Positions 1 through 6,105 of a stretch of 10,786 bases of DNA are shown here, piece after piece. Numbering within the stretch: the stretch's first letter is position 1; every line of letters begins with the position of its first letter. Origin of the DNA: DASRTE01 sp035253685 (GTDB lineage Bacteria; Actinomycetota; Actinomycetes; Jiangellales; Jiangellaceae); the NCBI GenBank assembly GCA_035253685.1, contig DATFBR010000138.1, positions 1 through 10,786 on the forward strand. The letters run 5' to 3'. The notes beneath the pieces were generated by a model, which did not search any database, was not told the origin of the DNA, and saw only the letters and a list, made by a program, of their open reading frames with translations. The position numbers and the translations under genes were made by a program.

Positions 1-78
1 CGGGTCGCTGACCGCCGCAAGCACCTCGTCGACAGACAGCGGCTCGGCACGCATGGCGAGCAGCCGGACGACCTCCAC
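1..78 (-). CDS. moaE: MoaE-like molybdopterin synthase catalytic subunit, N-terminal fragment
   Basis: Only the first 26 codons are inside the window; the gene continues past the left edge. The peptide reads VEVVRLLAMRAEPLSVDEVL then AAVSDP, which matches the N-terminus typical of actinobacterial MoaE (V-R-L-L-A-x-R-x-E-P-L-S-V-D-E-V). By family knowledge, MoaE forms a heterotetramer with MoaD and transfers sulfur to precursor Z to make molybdopterin in the cytoplasm; none of the catalytic part is visible here. I chose the GTG at 78-76 because AGGAGG-like sequence (GGAGG at 95-91) lies 12 bases upstream, which is rather long; an in-frame ATG at 54-52 is the alternative. The gene follows the SDR gene on the same strand after about 30 bases, so the two may be co-transcribed. 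The identification rests on a short stretch and would be settled by the flanking sequence. Confidence 0.75.
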   Translation of the reverse strand, partial: MEVVRLLAMRAEPLSVDEVLAAVSDP

Positions 79-108
79 GGCGCGAACCTACCTCCTCACC
101 GGCCCGCG

Positions 109-1206
109 TCAGGAGCGGCGCCGTCGGCGTGCCCGCCGGACGACCGCGGCCGTGCCCAGCACCGCGACCGTGGCCCCCGCCGCTCCGATGCTCGCCGTCT
201 CCCGCCGGCCGATCCGCCGCGACGCGACCGCGTGGCGACCGTCGACCTCGTCGAGCACGGCCTCGAGGGCCATGGCGTTGTCGAAGGACGGACGCCAGCC
301 GGCCGCTCGCAACCGCGTCGACGGGATCACCCAGGGATGGGTCACGTAGTGGAGCTCGCTGGCGGGCGCGGGCGTCATGCCGAGGCGGTGCAGACGCTCG
401 GCCGTCCCGAACGCGAACGTCGCGGGCAGCTCGATGGCGGCCTTGCCGGACAGGGCCTCGACCTCCGAGCGGTCGAGCCAGCCGTCACACCCCACCGTGA
501 GCGGACCCTCCAGCCCACCGAGCACCGCGGTCTCCAGGGCGGCGGCCAGGTCGTCCACGTGGCAGAACTGCCACGCCGGCGTGCTTCCGCGGACGACCAG
601 CAGTCGGGGCGACTCGAAGTGGCGGGTCAGCACGGTGTCGACGCCAGGTCCAGCCATCGCCGCCGGACGGACCACGGTCACAGCGGTCCCGGGGTGCGAC
701 CGCAGCGACCGCGCGCACAACTCCTCGGCTTCGAGCAGATCGCTGATGAGTGCCCGGTCGGCCGTCGCTCGCAGCGGTGCGTCCTCGGGCAGCGGCACCG
801 GGTTGTCGGGAAGCGCGCCGTACACCATCGCGCTGGTGACGACCACGACACGGCGGACACCGGCGGCCGCCGACGCTGTGAGCACCGTCTGCGTGACGCG
901 CAGGTTGTGGCGCGAGCGGGCCGGGATGTCGTCCGTGACGTCGATGTCGAGGGCGGCGTGGACGACGACGTCACACCCGGTCAGCCGAGTCACCAGTGAA
1001 GGATCGGTGATGTCGAGCACCCGCCAGCTGACGCCTTCGACGTCACCGCGCACCTCGTCGACCGCGACGACTCGGCGCAGGTCCGACCTGCGGGCCAGGC
1101 GCGCCACCAGGGCACGGCCGGCCCCGGAGGCGGCGCCGACGACACCCACGACCAGGTCGGACGACCCGTTGCGCCGAGCGCGAACCCCGCCCCGCCGCCT
1201 GCCCAC
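109..1206 (-). CDS. NAD(P)-binding SDR/epimerase-like protein with C-terminal membrane tail
   Basis: A 365-residue Rossmann-fold protein of the extended-SDR/NAD-dependent epimerase type. Visible features: the dinucleotide-binding strand and glycine motif GAASGAG (residues 24-30), an acidic end of beta-2 (VVAVDE), the DVVVHAA strand (79-85), the TSAMVYG segment (124-130) that carries the usual Ser, and the RPAAMAGPG loop (180-188) typical of extended SDRs. Where YxxxK is expected the sequence is RALISDLLEAEE, so Tyr and Lys appear replaced by Ala152 and Asp156; catalysis of the ordinary kind is doubtful. The C-terminus (about 336-356) is a hydrophobic Ala/Gly/Val segment followed by RRARRRRRS, consistent with a tail anchor in the membrane. 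The start is the GTG at 1206-1204, seven bases after AGGAGG (1219-1214); GTG 1209 and ATG 1239 are alternatives. Substrate unknown. It precedes moaE on the same strand and diverges from the Zincin_2 gene. Confidence 0.85.
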   Translation of the reverse strand: MGRRRGGVRARRNGSSDLVVGVVGAASGAGRALVARLARRSDLRRVVAVDEVRGDVEGVSWRVLDITDPSLVTRLTGCDVVVHAALDIDVTDDIPARSRHNLRVTQTVLTASAAAGVRRVVVVTSAMVYGALPDNPVPLPEDAPLRATADRALISDLLEAEELCARSLRSHPGTAVTVVRPAAMAGPGVDTVLTRHFESPRLLVVRGSTPAWQFCHVDDLAAALETAVLGGLEGPLTVGCDGWLDRSEVEALSGKAAIELPATFAFGTAERLHRLGMTPAPASELHYVTHPWVIPSTRLRAAGWRPSFDNAMALEAVLDEVDGRHAVASRRIGRRETASIGAAGATVAVLGTAAVVRRARRRRRS

Positions 1207-1281
1207 CACGGATCCTCCTGCCGCTACCGTGGAACGCATGAGGCGCTCCGCACCGCTTCCCATCCTGCCCGAGGTCATCCG

Positions 1282-2664
1282 ATGAGCGACGTCCCGTTCG
1301 GTTTCCGTCCCGGCGACGACCCGGACGACTCCGGTGACGCACGGCAGAACGAGGGAGAAGGCCTTCCGGAGCAGCGCTCCGGCGGCGAGAAAGGCGGGGT
1401 TCCCGGCGAAGGCGAGCCGGTCGACCCGTTCGCGCAGCTGTTCGGCGCCCTGGGTGCCGGCGGATCGGGCACACCCGACCTGGGGGCCATGCTCCAGCAG
1501 CTGGGCCGGATGCTGTCCTGGAAGGGCGGTCCGGTCAACTGGGATCTGGCCAACCAGTCGGCCCGGCAGGTCGTCGCGGCCGCCGGTGACCGGTCGGTGA
1601 GCGGCGTCGAGCGGCGGACAGTCGAGGAGGTGTTCCGCCTCGCCGACACCTGGCTCGACGACGCAACCTCGTTCCCCGCGACCGGTGGGTCGCCGCGTAC
1701 CTGGAGCCGGGCGGAATGGGTCGAGGGCACCCAGGCGGCGTGGCGCGGCCTGGTCGAGCCGGTCGCCGCTCGCGTGTCCGAGGCGATGGGCACGGCGCTG
1801 CCGCCGGAGATGGCTCAGGCGGCGGGCCCACTCGTGGGGATGATGCAGCAGGTCGGCGTCTCGATGTGGGGAGCACAGGTCGGTCATGCCATCGGCCAGC
1901 TCGCCGGCGAGGTCCTGAGCTCGACCGAGGTCGGCCTCCCGCTCGCCGAGGGCCGCGCCGCCGTCCTGCCGGCCAACGTCCGGGCCTTCGGCGAGGGCCT
2001 CGGCATCGACGAGCGCGACGTCGCTGTGTACGTCGCCCTGCGCGAGGCCGCGCACCTGCGGCTGTACGCTCATGCGCCCTGGCTGCGGCCCCACCTGCTA
2101 TCGCTGGTCGAGGAGTACGCACGTCACGTCAGCGTCGACACCGACCGGATCGAGTCGTCGCTGCGCGAGCTCGACCCACAGCGCCCGGAGGCCATTCAGG
2201 CGGCCCTCGAGGGCGGCCTGTTCGACCTGCCGACGACGCCGGAGCAGAAGGCCGCGCTCGAGCGGCTCGAGCTGGCCCTGGCACTGGTCGAGGGGTGGGT
2301 CGACGACGTCGTCACCCAGGCGACGGAGAGACGACTGCCGTCGGCCGCACCGTTGCGCGAGATGGTGCGCCGTCGCCGAGCCACCGGTGGACCCGCGGAA
2401 CAGACGTTCGCGACGCTCGTCGGACTCGAGCTGAGGCCGCGACGGCTCCGGGAGGCGTCGGCATTCTGGACCGCCGTCCGCGAGGCGCGCGGCGTGAACG
2501 GGCGCGACGCCGTCTGGGCCCACCCGGACCTGATGCCGACGACCGACGACTTGGTCGACCCCGCGTCCTTCCTCGACCGTGACGAGCTCGACGTCTCCGC
2601 GCTGGACGACACCGACGGTGAGAGCGGGGGTGGCGCAGCGTCCGCCGAGAACCCGGGCGGGTGA
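1282..2664 (+). CDS. Zincin_2 (DUF2342) family putative metalloprotease, Rv3195-like
   Basis: A 460-residue cytoplasmic protein of the DUF2342/Zincin_2 family (sometimes annotated 'zinc-dependent metalloprotease' or 'coenzyme F420 biosynthesis associated'); no activity is established for this protein. The order of features is: an acidic, low-complexity N-terminus (about 1-55), a Gly/Leu-rich segment with MLQQLGRML (about 71-79), the AQAAGPLVGMMQQVGVSMWG region, and the family signature REAAHLRLYAHAPWL (254-268). The signature resembles HExxH but has Arg where the first His of a classic zincin would be. The C-terminus is a disordered Gly/Ser/Glu tail. Length and signature are normal for the family. 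The ATG is preceded by GAGG (1271-1274) at seven bases. It is divergent from the SDR gene (75-base gap) and convergent with the M48 peptidase. Its nearness to ThiF-like, ABC1 kinase and whiB7 genes matches mycobacterial gene order. Confidence 0.9.
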   Translation: MSDVPFGFRPGDDPDDSGDARQNEGEGLPEQRSGGEKGGVPGEGEPVDPFAQLFGALGAGGSGTPDLGAMLQQLGRMLSWKGGPVNWDLANQSARQVVAAAGDRSVSGVERRTVEEVFRLADTWLDDATSFPATGGSPRTWSRAEWVEGTQAAWRGLVEPVAARVSEAMGTALPPEMAQAAGPLVGMMQQVGVSMWGAQVGHAIGQLAGEVLSSTEVGLPLAEGRAAVLPANVRAFGEGLGIDERDVAVYVALREAAHLRLYAHAPWLRPHLLSLVEEYARHVSVDTDRIESSLRELDPQRPEAIQAALEGGLFDLPTTPEQKAALERLELALALVEGWVDDVVTQATERRLPSAAPLREMVRRRRATGGPAEQTFATLVGLELRPRRLREASAFWTAVREARGVNGRDAVWAHPDLMPTTDDLVDPASFLDRDELDVSALDDTDGESGGGAASAENPGG

Positions 2665-2699
2665 GCCTGCACGGCGGAGCCCTCCGCACCCTCCAGGCT
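2664..2699. terminator. Branched bidirectional terminator candidate between convergent genes
   Basis: AGCCTG (2664-2669) pairs with CAGGCT (2694-2699), enclosing a second hairpin GCGGA-gccc-TCCGC (2674-2687). The outer arms include the stop codons of both flanking genes (TGA 2662-2664 plus, TAG 2700-2698 minus). There is no U-tract, so this is a structure-only terminator or simply a 3'-end stabiliser. The position between two convergent stops supports the role. Confidence 0.45.
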
Positions 2700-3213
2700 A
2701 GAGATCGGCCGCCGACAGCCCTCCCGCGTGGCCGAGCCCGTCGAGGAAGCCGCGGGCACGCTCCGCGCGCGGATACCGGTCGACCAGAGCCCAGAACGCC
2801 GGGCCGTGGTCGACGACCAGCAGGTGGGCCAACTCGTGGACCAGGACGTAGTCGAGCACCCATCCGGGGACGCCTTTGAGGCGGTCGGAGACCCGAATCG
2901 AGCCGTCGGCCGGCGTACACGAGCCCCATCGGGTGTTCTGGTCGCCGGACCAGCGCACGGAAGCGGGCTCGGCGCGACCGCCGAGATGACGACGGGACAG
3001 TTCGCGCGACCGGACCAGCAGTCGGGAGTCGCTGGGCGTCCGACGCCGTTCTCTGGCGGCCAGACGCTCGAGCATCGTGTCGACCCAGCGCCGCTCTTCG
3101 GCCTTGCTGAACCTGGCCGGTACGCACACCACGACGCGGCCGCCTTCGCGGTAGGCGGTTACGGTGCGCCGCCGACGCAGCGAGCGGCGCACCTCGACGA
3201 CGGGCTCCTCCAT
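2698..3213 (-). CDS. YgjP-like M48 family metallopeptidase
   Basis: A 171-residue protein of the YgjP/DUF45 branch of M48 metallopeptidases. The zinc motif HELAH (126-130) is intact, with the third ligand likely His136 in the DHGPAFW block that is conserved in YgjP proteins, and the family marker RWGSC (95-99) is present upstream. No signal peptide or membrane helix is visible, so it is probably cytoplasmic. The substrate is not known for the family in Actinobacteria. The N-terminus is rich in Arg (RRSLRRRRTV). There is no Shine-Dalgarno sequence before the ATG at 3213; instead TAGCGT (3225-3220) sits six bases upstream, which fits a -10 element of a leaderless transcript beginning at the ATG itself. 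It converges on the Zincin_2 gene, and the 540-base DnaA-box-containing gap lies upstream of it. Confidence 0.88.
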   Translation of the reverse strand: MEEPVVEVRRSLRRRRTVTAYREGGRVVVCVPARFSKAEERRWVDTMLERLAARERRRTPSDSRLLVRSRELSRRHLGGRAEPASVRWSGDQNTRWGSCTPADGSIRVSDRLKGVPGWVLDYVLVHELAHLLVVDHGPAFWALVDRYPRAERARGFLDGLGHAGGLSAADL

Positions 3214-3219
3214 GGCCGC

Positions 3220-3225
3220 ACGCTA
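3220..3225 (-). promoter_or_regulatory. Putative -10 element for a leaderless M48 peptidase mRNA
   Basis: TAGCGT on the minus strand fits the actinobacterial TANNNT -10 consensus and is followed by exactly six bases before the ATG at 3213. That spacing would place the transcription start at the initiation codon. No convincing -35 was found, and the absence of any Shine-Dalgarno sequence supports the leaderless reading. This is inference from spacing alone. Confidence 0.4.
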
Positions 3226-3250
3226 CCCGCCGACACCGACGAAGAACTTC

Positions 3251-3392
3251 TTGTCCACACCCCGTGGACGGTGTCCGCCCAGGCCACCGTTGTCGACGCA
3301 TGTCAGGGTTCACCAGCCGTCAACAGCGGTTCCACCATTGATCCACAGCTCAAGCCCGAGCGGTACACAGGTCTTCCACAATGTTTTCCACA
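3251..3392 (+). promoter_or_regulatory. Cluster of DnaA-box-like 9-mers
   Basis: Four same-orientation 9-mers resemble the DnaA box TTATCCACA and its high-GC form TTGTCCACA: TTGTCCACA (3251-3259, exact for the high-GC form), TGATCCACA (3339-3347, one mismatch to TTATCCACA), TCTTCCACA (3372-3380, two mismatches) and TTTTCCACA (3384-3392, one mismatch). Three lie within 54 bases, in a stretch that is less GC-rich than its surroundings. No dnaA, dnaN or other replication gene is in the window, so this is unlikely to be the chromosomal origin. It could be a DnaA-titrating cluster, as known in Streptomyces outside oriC, or a DnaA-controlled site upstream of the M48 gene. Binding is not shown. Confidence 0.45.
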
Positions 3393-3420
3393 GGCAGTGG
3401 ACGGATGCTTCCGGTTCCCG

Positions 3421-3450
3421 TTGACCCGGTCGGGTCGCCGGTCCTACGGT
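3421..3450 (+). promoter_or_regulatory. SigA-type promoter candidate with dyad over the -35
   Basis: TTGACC (3421-3426), an 18-base spacer and TACGGT (3445-3450) fit a housekeeping actinobacterial promoter. A perfect dyad GACCCG-gt-CGGGTC (3423-3436) overlaps the -35 and could be an operator. The nearest plus-strand gene, DUF5679, begins about 300 bases downstream, so the promoter would drive a long leader or a small RNA. Weak evidence only. Confidence 0.3.
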
Positions 3451-3753
3451 CGCCTGCGACGGGCCCCTCGTCACGACGGCCGGTCGCATGCACGGGGAAG
3501 GCGTGCGGGCCGCGACGACCGGGCTGGGGGGAACCCGCCGTGATGCCGGCCGGACGGCCGCCTCGACAACCCTGCAGCCGAGGCAGCCGGACGGCCGGCG
3601 GTCTGTTCAGGTGCTTCGTACCGAAATGGCCCAATCCACGGTGAGGGGCCGACCCAGCACCCGCCGTGCTGCCGTAGGGTGGCGGCCGACGGGAGCGGGG
3701 TACTTGGGAAAACCAGGACCGTTTCCGGCAGCACCACAAGACAGGAGGCCACT

Positions 3754-3924
3754 GTGGCTGAGACCGACACCGAGACCTACTCGGGCGAGTTCTACTGCGT
3801 GAAGTGCAAGGCGAAGCGCGAGGCAACCGGCAACGTCGTCGTCAACGACAAGGGCACCCGCATGGCGAAGGCCGTCTGTCCGGTGTGCTCGACCAACCTC
3901 AATCGGATCCTCGGCAGGGCCTGA
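3754..3924 (+). CDS. DUF5679 small zinc-ribbon protein, Rv3196A-like
   Basis: A 56-residue protein beginning VAETDTETYSGEFYCVKCKA. Two cysteine pairs, C15-x-x-C18 and C42-P-x-C45, form a zinc-ribbon layout, and the blocks GEFYCVKCKAKR and NRILGRA match the DUF5679 family. The molecular role is unknown; small zinc ribbons of this kind may bind nucleic acid or protein. The GTG start at 3754 was chosen because AGGAGG (3743-3748) lies five bases upstream and because the family proteins begin at this point; an upstream ATG at 3679 would add 25 residues of poor sequence with no ribosome binding site. It is followed by a strong hairpin (3946-3981), so it is probably a separate transcript from the ThiF-like gene. 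The pairing of DUF5679 and ThiF-like genes near whiB7 is also seen in mycobacteria. Confidence 0.88.
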   Translation: MAETDTETYSGEFYCVKCKAKREATGNVVVNDKGTRMAKAVCPVCSTNLNRILGRA

Positions 3925-3945
3925 CGCCCCGGCGTATCGCTGGTG

Positions 3946-3981
3946 GAGGGGCGGCACCGTCGCGTACGGTGACCGCCCCTC
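3946..3981 (+). terminator. Hairpin terminator after the DUF5679 gene
   Basis: GAGGGGCGG-CACCGT (3946-3960) pairs with ACGGTG-a-CCGCCCCTC (3966-3981): 15 base pairs with a single bulged A and a five-base loop. It starts 21 bases after the DUF5679 stop. There is no T-run, as is usual for many terminators in high-GC Actinobacteria. Confidence 0.7.
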
Positions 3982-4073
3982 ACCCCGTCCGAGCCTCCCC
4001 TGTGGACGGCCGAGTCCGGGCCTGTGCCCGCGGGCAGGATGCGTCGGGTACGCATCAGGTGGGGAGGTCGCCC

Positions 4074-5075
4074 GTGCGCCCGCTGGTCCACCCGGCGCTC
4101 GTCCGAGCCTGGCGCGATCCGGCCACCGTCCAGATCGGCCTCGATCCGGCCCGTGCGGTCGCCCTCGGCGGGCTGGGACCGGTCGACACGCTGCTGCTCA
4201 ACGCGATCGACGGCGTCAGCGACGAGCGGGCCCTGCGCGACACGGCCGGCCGAGCAGGCGGCGACCCGGCGACGGCCGACCGACTGGTCCGGCTGCTGCG
4301 CACCGCGGGCGTACTCGTCGATGCCGACCGGGCGACCGCTGACCATCCCGGCGACCGGCTGGCGCCCGACAAGGCCAGTCTCGGCCTGCTGAACAGATCC
4401 GCGGACGCCGGAGCGGCCGCCTTCCGGGCCCGCCGTCGAGCTCACGTGGAGGTGCGCGGCGCAGGTCGCGTGGGCGCCACGCTCGCGCGGCTGCTCGGCG
4501 CGGCCGGCGTCGCGCGGGTCACGGTGGACGATCCGGTTCGTGCAAGCGCAGCCGACGCGTCACCGGGCGGGCTCGGTACGGAGGACGTGGGACGTCCGCG
4601 CGGGCCGGCGCTCGAGTCAGTACTGCCCGGTAGCGACGAATCTGTTCAGTTGCCGGACATCGTGGTAGTCGCCCCCACTCGTGGCACCGGGCGCGACGAC
4701 GCCGCCGCCCTCGTCCGCGCCGGCGTCACACACCTGGTCGTCCGTGTGGTCGAGACGACCGGGATCGTTGGGCCGCTGGTCGTTCCGGGCCGGACGTCGT
4801 GCCTGCGCTGCCACGACCTGCACCGAACCGATCGCGACCCGGCGTGGCCTCGCATCTTGGCGCAGGTCGAGCGCGATCCACCCGCCTCGCCCGCCTGCGA
4901 CGTCGCGCTCGCCGCATTGGCCGGTGCCCTGGCGGCACAGCAGGCACTGTCACACGTGGACGGCTTCGTGCCCACGACGGCCGACGGGACGATCGAGATC
5001 CGCCTGCCCGACGGGCTGCCGCGTCGGCGCAGCTGGCGGCCGCATCCGGCGTGCGGCTGCATCTGGCCGGCATGA
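4074..5075 (+). CDS. ThiF-like / TOMM leader-peptide-binding-like protein, Rv3196-like
   Basis: A 333-residue protein with the build of the ThiF/'TOMM precursor leader peptide-binding' family. The N-terminal part (about 1-105) looks like a winged-helix peptide-binding region (DTLLLNAIDGVSDERALRDT). A Rossmann-type E1-like domain follows, with the glycine motif GAGRVG (129-134). Four cysteines, C243-x-x-C246 (TSCLRC) and C327-x-C329 (ACGC), would make the structural zinc site. The conserved Arg/Gln residues used by true E1 enzymes for adenylation are not apparent after the VTVDDPVRAS strand, so it may bind but not activate a peptide. No precursor peptide, YcaO or dehydrogenase gene is nearby. 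The GTG at 4074 has GGGGAGG (4061-4067) six bases upstream. It is convergent with the cyclotransferase gene, nine bases apart. The actual partner is unknown. Confidence 0.8.
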   Translation: MRPLVHPALVRAWRDPATVQIGLDPARAVALGGLGPVDTLLLNAIDGVSDERALRDTAGRAGGDPATADRLVRLLRTAGVLVDADRATADHPGDRLAPDKASLGLLNRSADAGAAAFRARRRAHVEVRGAGRVGATLARLLGAAGVARVTVDDPVRASAADASPGGLGTEDVGRPRGPALESVLPGSDESVQLPDIVVVAPTRGTGRDDAAALVRAGVTHLVVRVVETTGIVGPLVVPGRTSCLRCHDLHRTDRDPAWPRILAQVERDPPASPACDVALAALAGALAAQQALSHVDGFVPTTADGTIEIRLPDGLPRRRSWRPHPACGCIWPA

Positions 5076-5084
5076 GGTCCGTTT

Positions 5085-6059
5085 TCAGCCCTCAGCGCCG
5101 GGCGGCGGTAGTCCGGCCGCTGGTACCACCCGGACCTCGAACAGCGTCGGCCAGCGCTTGCCGGTCAGCCACAGGCGGCCGGACGCGGCGTCGACGGCGA
5201 TGCCGTTGAGCACGGCCTCCGGGTCGGTCGCGTCGATCTCCTCGACCAGCGGTGACCCGTCGATCCACCCAGTGACCTGGCCCGAGTGAGCGTCGATGCG
5301 GGCAATCCACGGTGTGTGCCACACGTTGGCCAGGATCTGACCGTCGACCAGTTCGAGCTCGTTGAGCATCCGCACCGGCGTGCCGCGGTCGACGACTTCC
5401 ACCGTCGCGGTGACCGCGAAGCCGTCCGGGTCGTGGACGGACAGAGTGTCGGTGCCATCGCTGCGCCACAGGACGGAGCCGTCTCCGGTCAGACCCCAGC
5501 CCTCTCCCGCGTAGCTCATCCGTCCGGTCTCGGCCAACGTGCACCGGTCCCGGACGAGCACCTGCCCCTCCCGCCAGGTGAGTTGGTAGAGGCGACCGGC
5601 GTGGCCCGCCACCCCCTCGCCGAACAGGGACGCGTCCACCGTTTCCTCGGCGAGTAAATCGCCGGTGTCCGCCTCGAGCAGGCGGACCTGGGATTCGCCG
5701 TACAACCCGGTGCCCTCGTACATCCGGCCGTCGGCGTGGATCAGGCCCTGGGTGAAGGCTGTCTCGTCGTGCGGGATGCGGTCGATCACCTCGACGGTGT
5801 ACGCGGCGGGCTCCGGGCCGGCCGACTCGGGCACGACCTCCGGGCCGGCACCGGCGACGGCCGGCGGGTCGAGCGCGGGGCAGTCGGGCGGGCCGTCCGT
5901 CGTCGCATCCTCACCGGGGTCGGTAGCCGGCACGCCCGCCGTCGGGAGACCTTCGGTCGTCTCCTCACCAGGGTCGCCGGCCAGGCTCACACCGATGAGC
6001 ACGGCGACGGCCGCCCCCAGGCCGACCGTGGCCGCCACGCCCACGGCCGCCGGCTTCAC
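5085..6059 (-). CDS. Membrane-anchored glutamine (glutaminyl-peptide) cyclotransferase
   Basis: A 324-residue protein. Residues 4-27 are a hydrophobic Ala/Val/Gly/Leu segment that acts as a signal anchor; 28-85 is a Pro/Glu/Asp/Thr-rich linker; the rest is a beta-propeller of the Glu_cyclase_2 (plant-type glutaminyl cyclase) family. Family blocks seen: AFTQGL (101-106), YEGTGLYG (114-121), FGEGV (146-150), LNELE (232-236), ANVW (244-247), LNGIA (284-288) and TGKRWP (299-304). By family knowledge it converts N-terminal Gln to pyroglutamate with release of ammonia, here on the outer face of the membrane. The start is the GTG at 6059. No Shine-Dalgarno sequence is present, but TAACCT (6071-6066) lies six bases upstream, the spacing of a leaderless transcript. 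It is divergent from the ABC1 kinase gene with a 46-base gap. Confidence 0.9.
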   Translation of the reverse strand: MKPAAVGVAATVGLGAAVAVLIGVSLAGDPGEETTEGLPTAGVPATDPGEDATTDGPPDCPALDPPAVAGAGPEVVPESAGPEPAAYTVEVIDRIPHDETAFTQGLIHADGRMYEGTGLYGESQVRLLEADTGDLLAEETVDASLFGEGVAGHAGRLYQLTWREGQVLVRDRCTLAETGRMSYAGEGWGLTGDGSVLWRSDGTDTLSVHDPDGFAVTATVEVVDRGTPVRMLNELELVDGQILANVWHTPWIARIDAHSGQVTGWIDGSPLVEEIDATDPEAVLNGIAVDAASGRLWLTGKRWPTLFEVRVVPAAGLPPPGAEG

Positions 6060-6065
6060 CGGCTC

Positions 6066-6071
6066 AGGTTA
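6066..6071 (-). promoter_or_regulatory. Putative -10 element for a leaderless cyclotransferase mRNA
   Basis: TAACCT on the minus strand fits TANNNT and is separated from the GTG start codon (6059) by exactly six bases, so transcription would begin at the start codon. No clear -35 is visible. The same geometry is found at the M48 peptidase gene. Confidence 0.4.
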
Positions 6072-6105
6072 TCCGCCGTGCGGGCGACCGGCGGGCACGG
6101 GGACA

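Larger units (their letters stand above)
3214..3753. other. 540-base intergenic region without a convincing gene
   Basis: Open frames here are short and I recognise no protein in any of them. What it holds: the -10-like box of the M48 gene (3220-3225), the DnaA-box cluster (3251-3392), a promoter-like site (3421-3450), a 12-base direct repeat GCCGGACGGCCG at 3549-3560 and 3586-3597 flanking an inverted repeat GCCTCG/CGAGGC (3560-3565 and 3579-3584), and a TAGGGT -10-like hexamer (3675-3680) about 70 bases before the DUF5679 start with no good -35. Confidence 0.5.

Noticed and set aside
1210..2094. Upstream extension of the SDR reading frame to a 661-residue protein
   Set aside because: The extra part lies antisense to the Zincin_2 gene, has no domain character, and a clear AGGAGG with GTG start exists at 1206; it is a GC-rich shadow frame.
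3251..3392. Chromosomal replication origin
   Set aside because: Only four imperfect DnaA-like boxes, no dnaA, dnaN or other origin genes, and no clear AT-rich unwinding element; kept only as a DnaA-box cluster.
3804..4073. N-terminal extension of the ThiF-like protein back to an ATG at 3804
   Set aside because: It would overlap the DUF5679 gene and cross its terminator; the GTG at 4074 has a strong ribosome binding site and matches the family N-terminus.
4074..5075. A thiazole/oxazole-modified peptide biosynthesis cluster
   Set aside because: Only the ThiF-like protein is present; no YcaO, dehydrogenase, precursor or exporter is seen, and the gene belongs to a conserved housekeeping neighbourhood.
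5665..6105. N-terminal extension of the ABC1 kinase frame
   Set aside because: It is antisense to the cyclotransferase linker and signal region and has Ser/Pro/Thr shadow composition; the family N-terminus starts at 6106.
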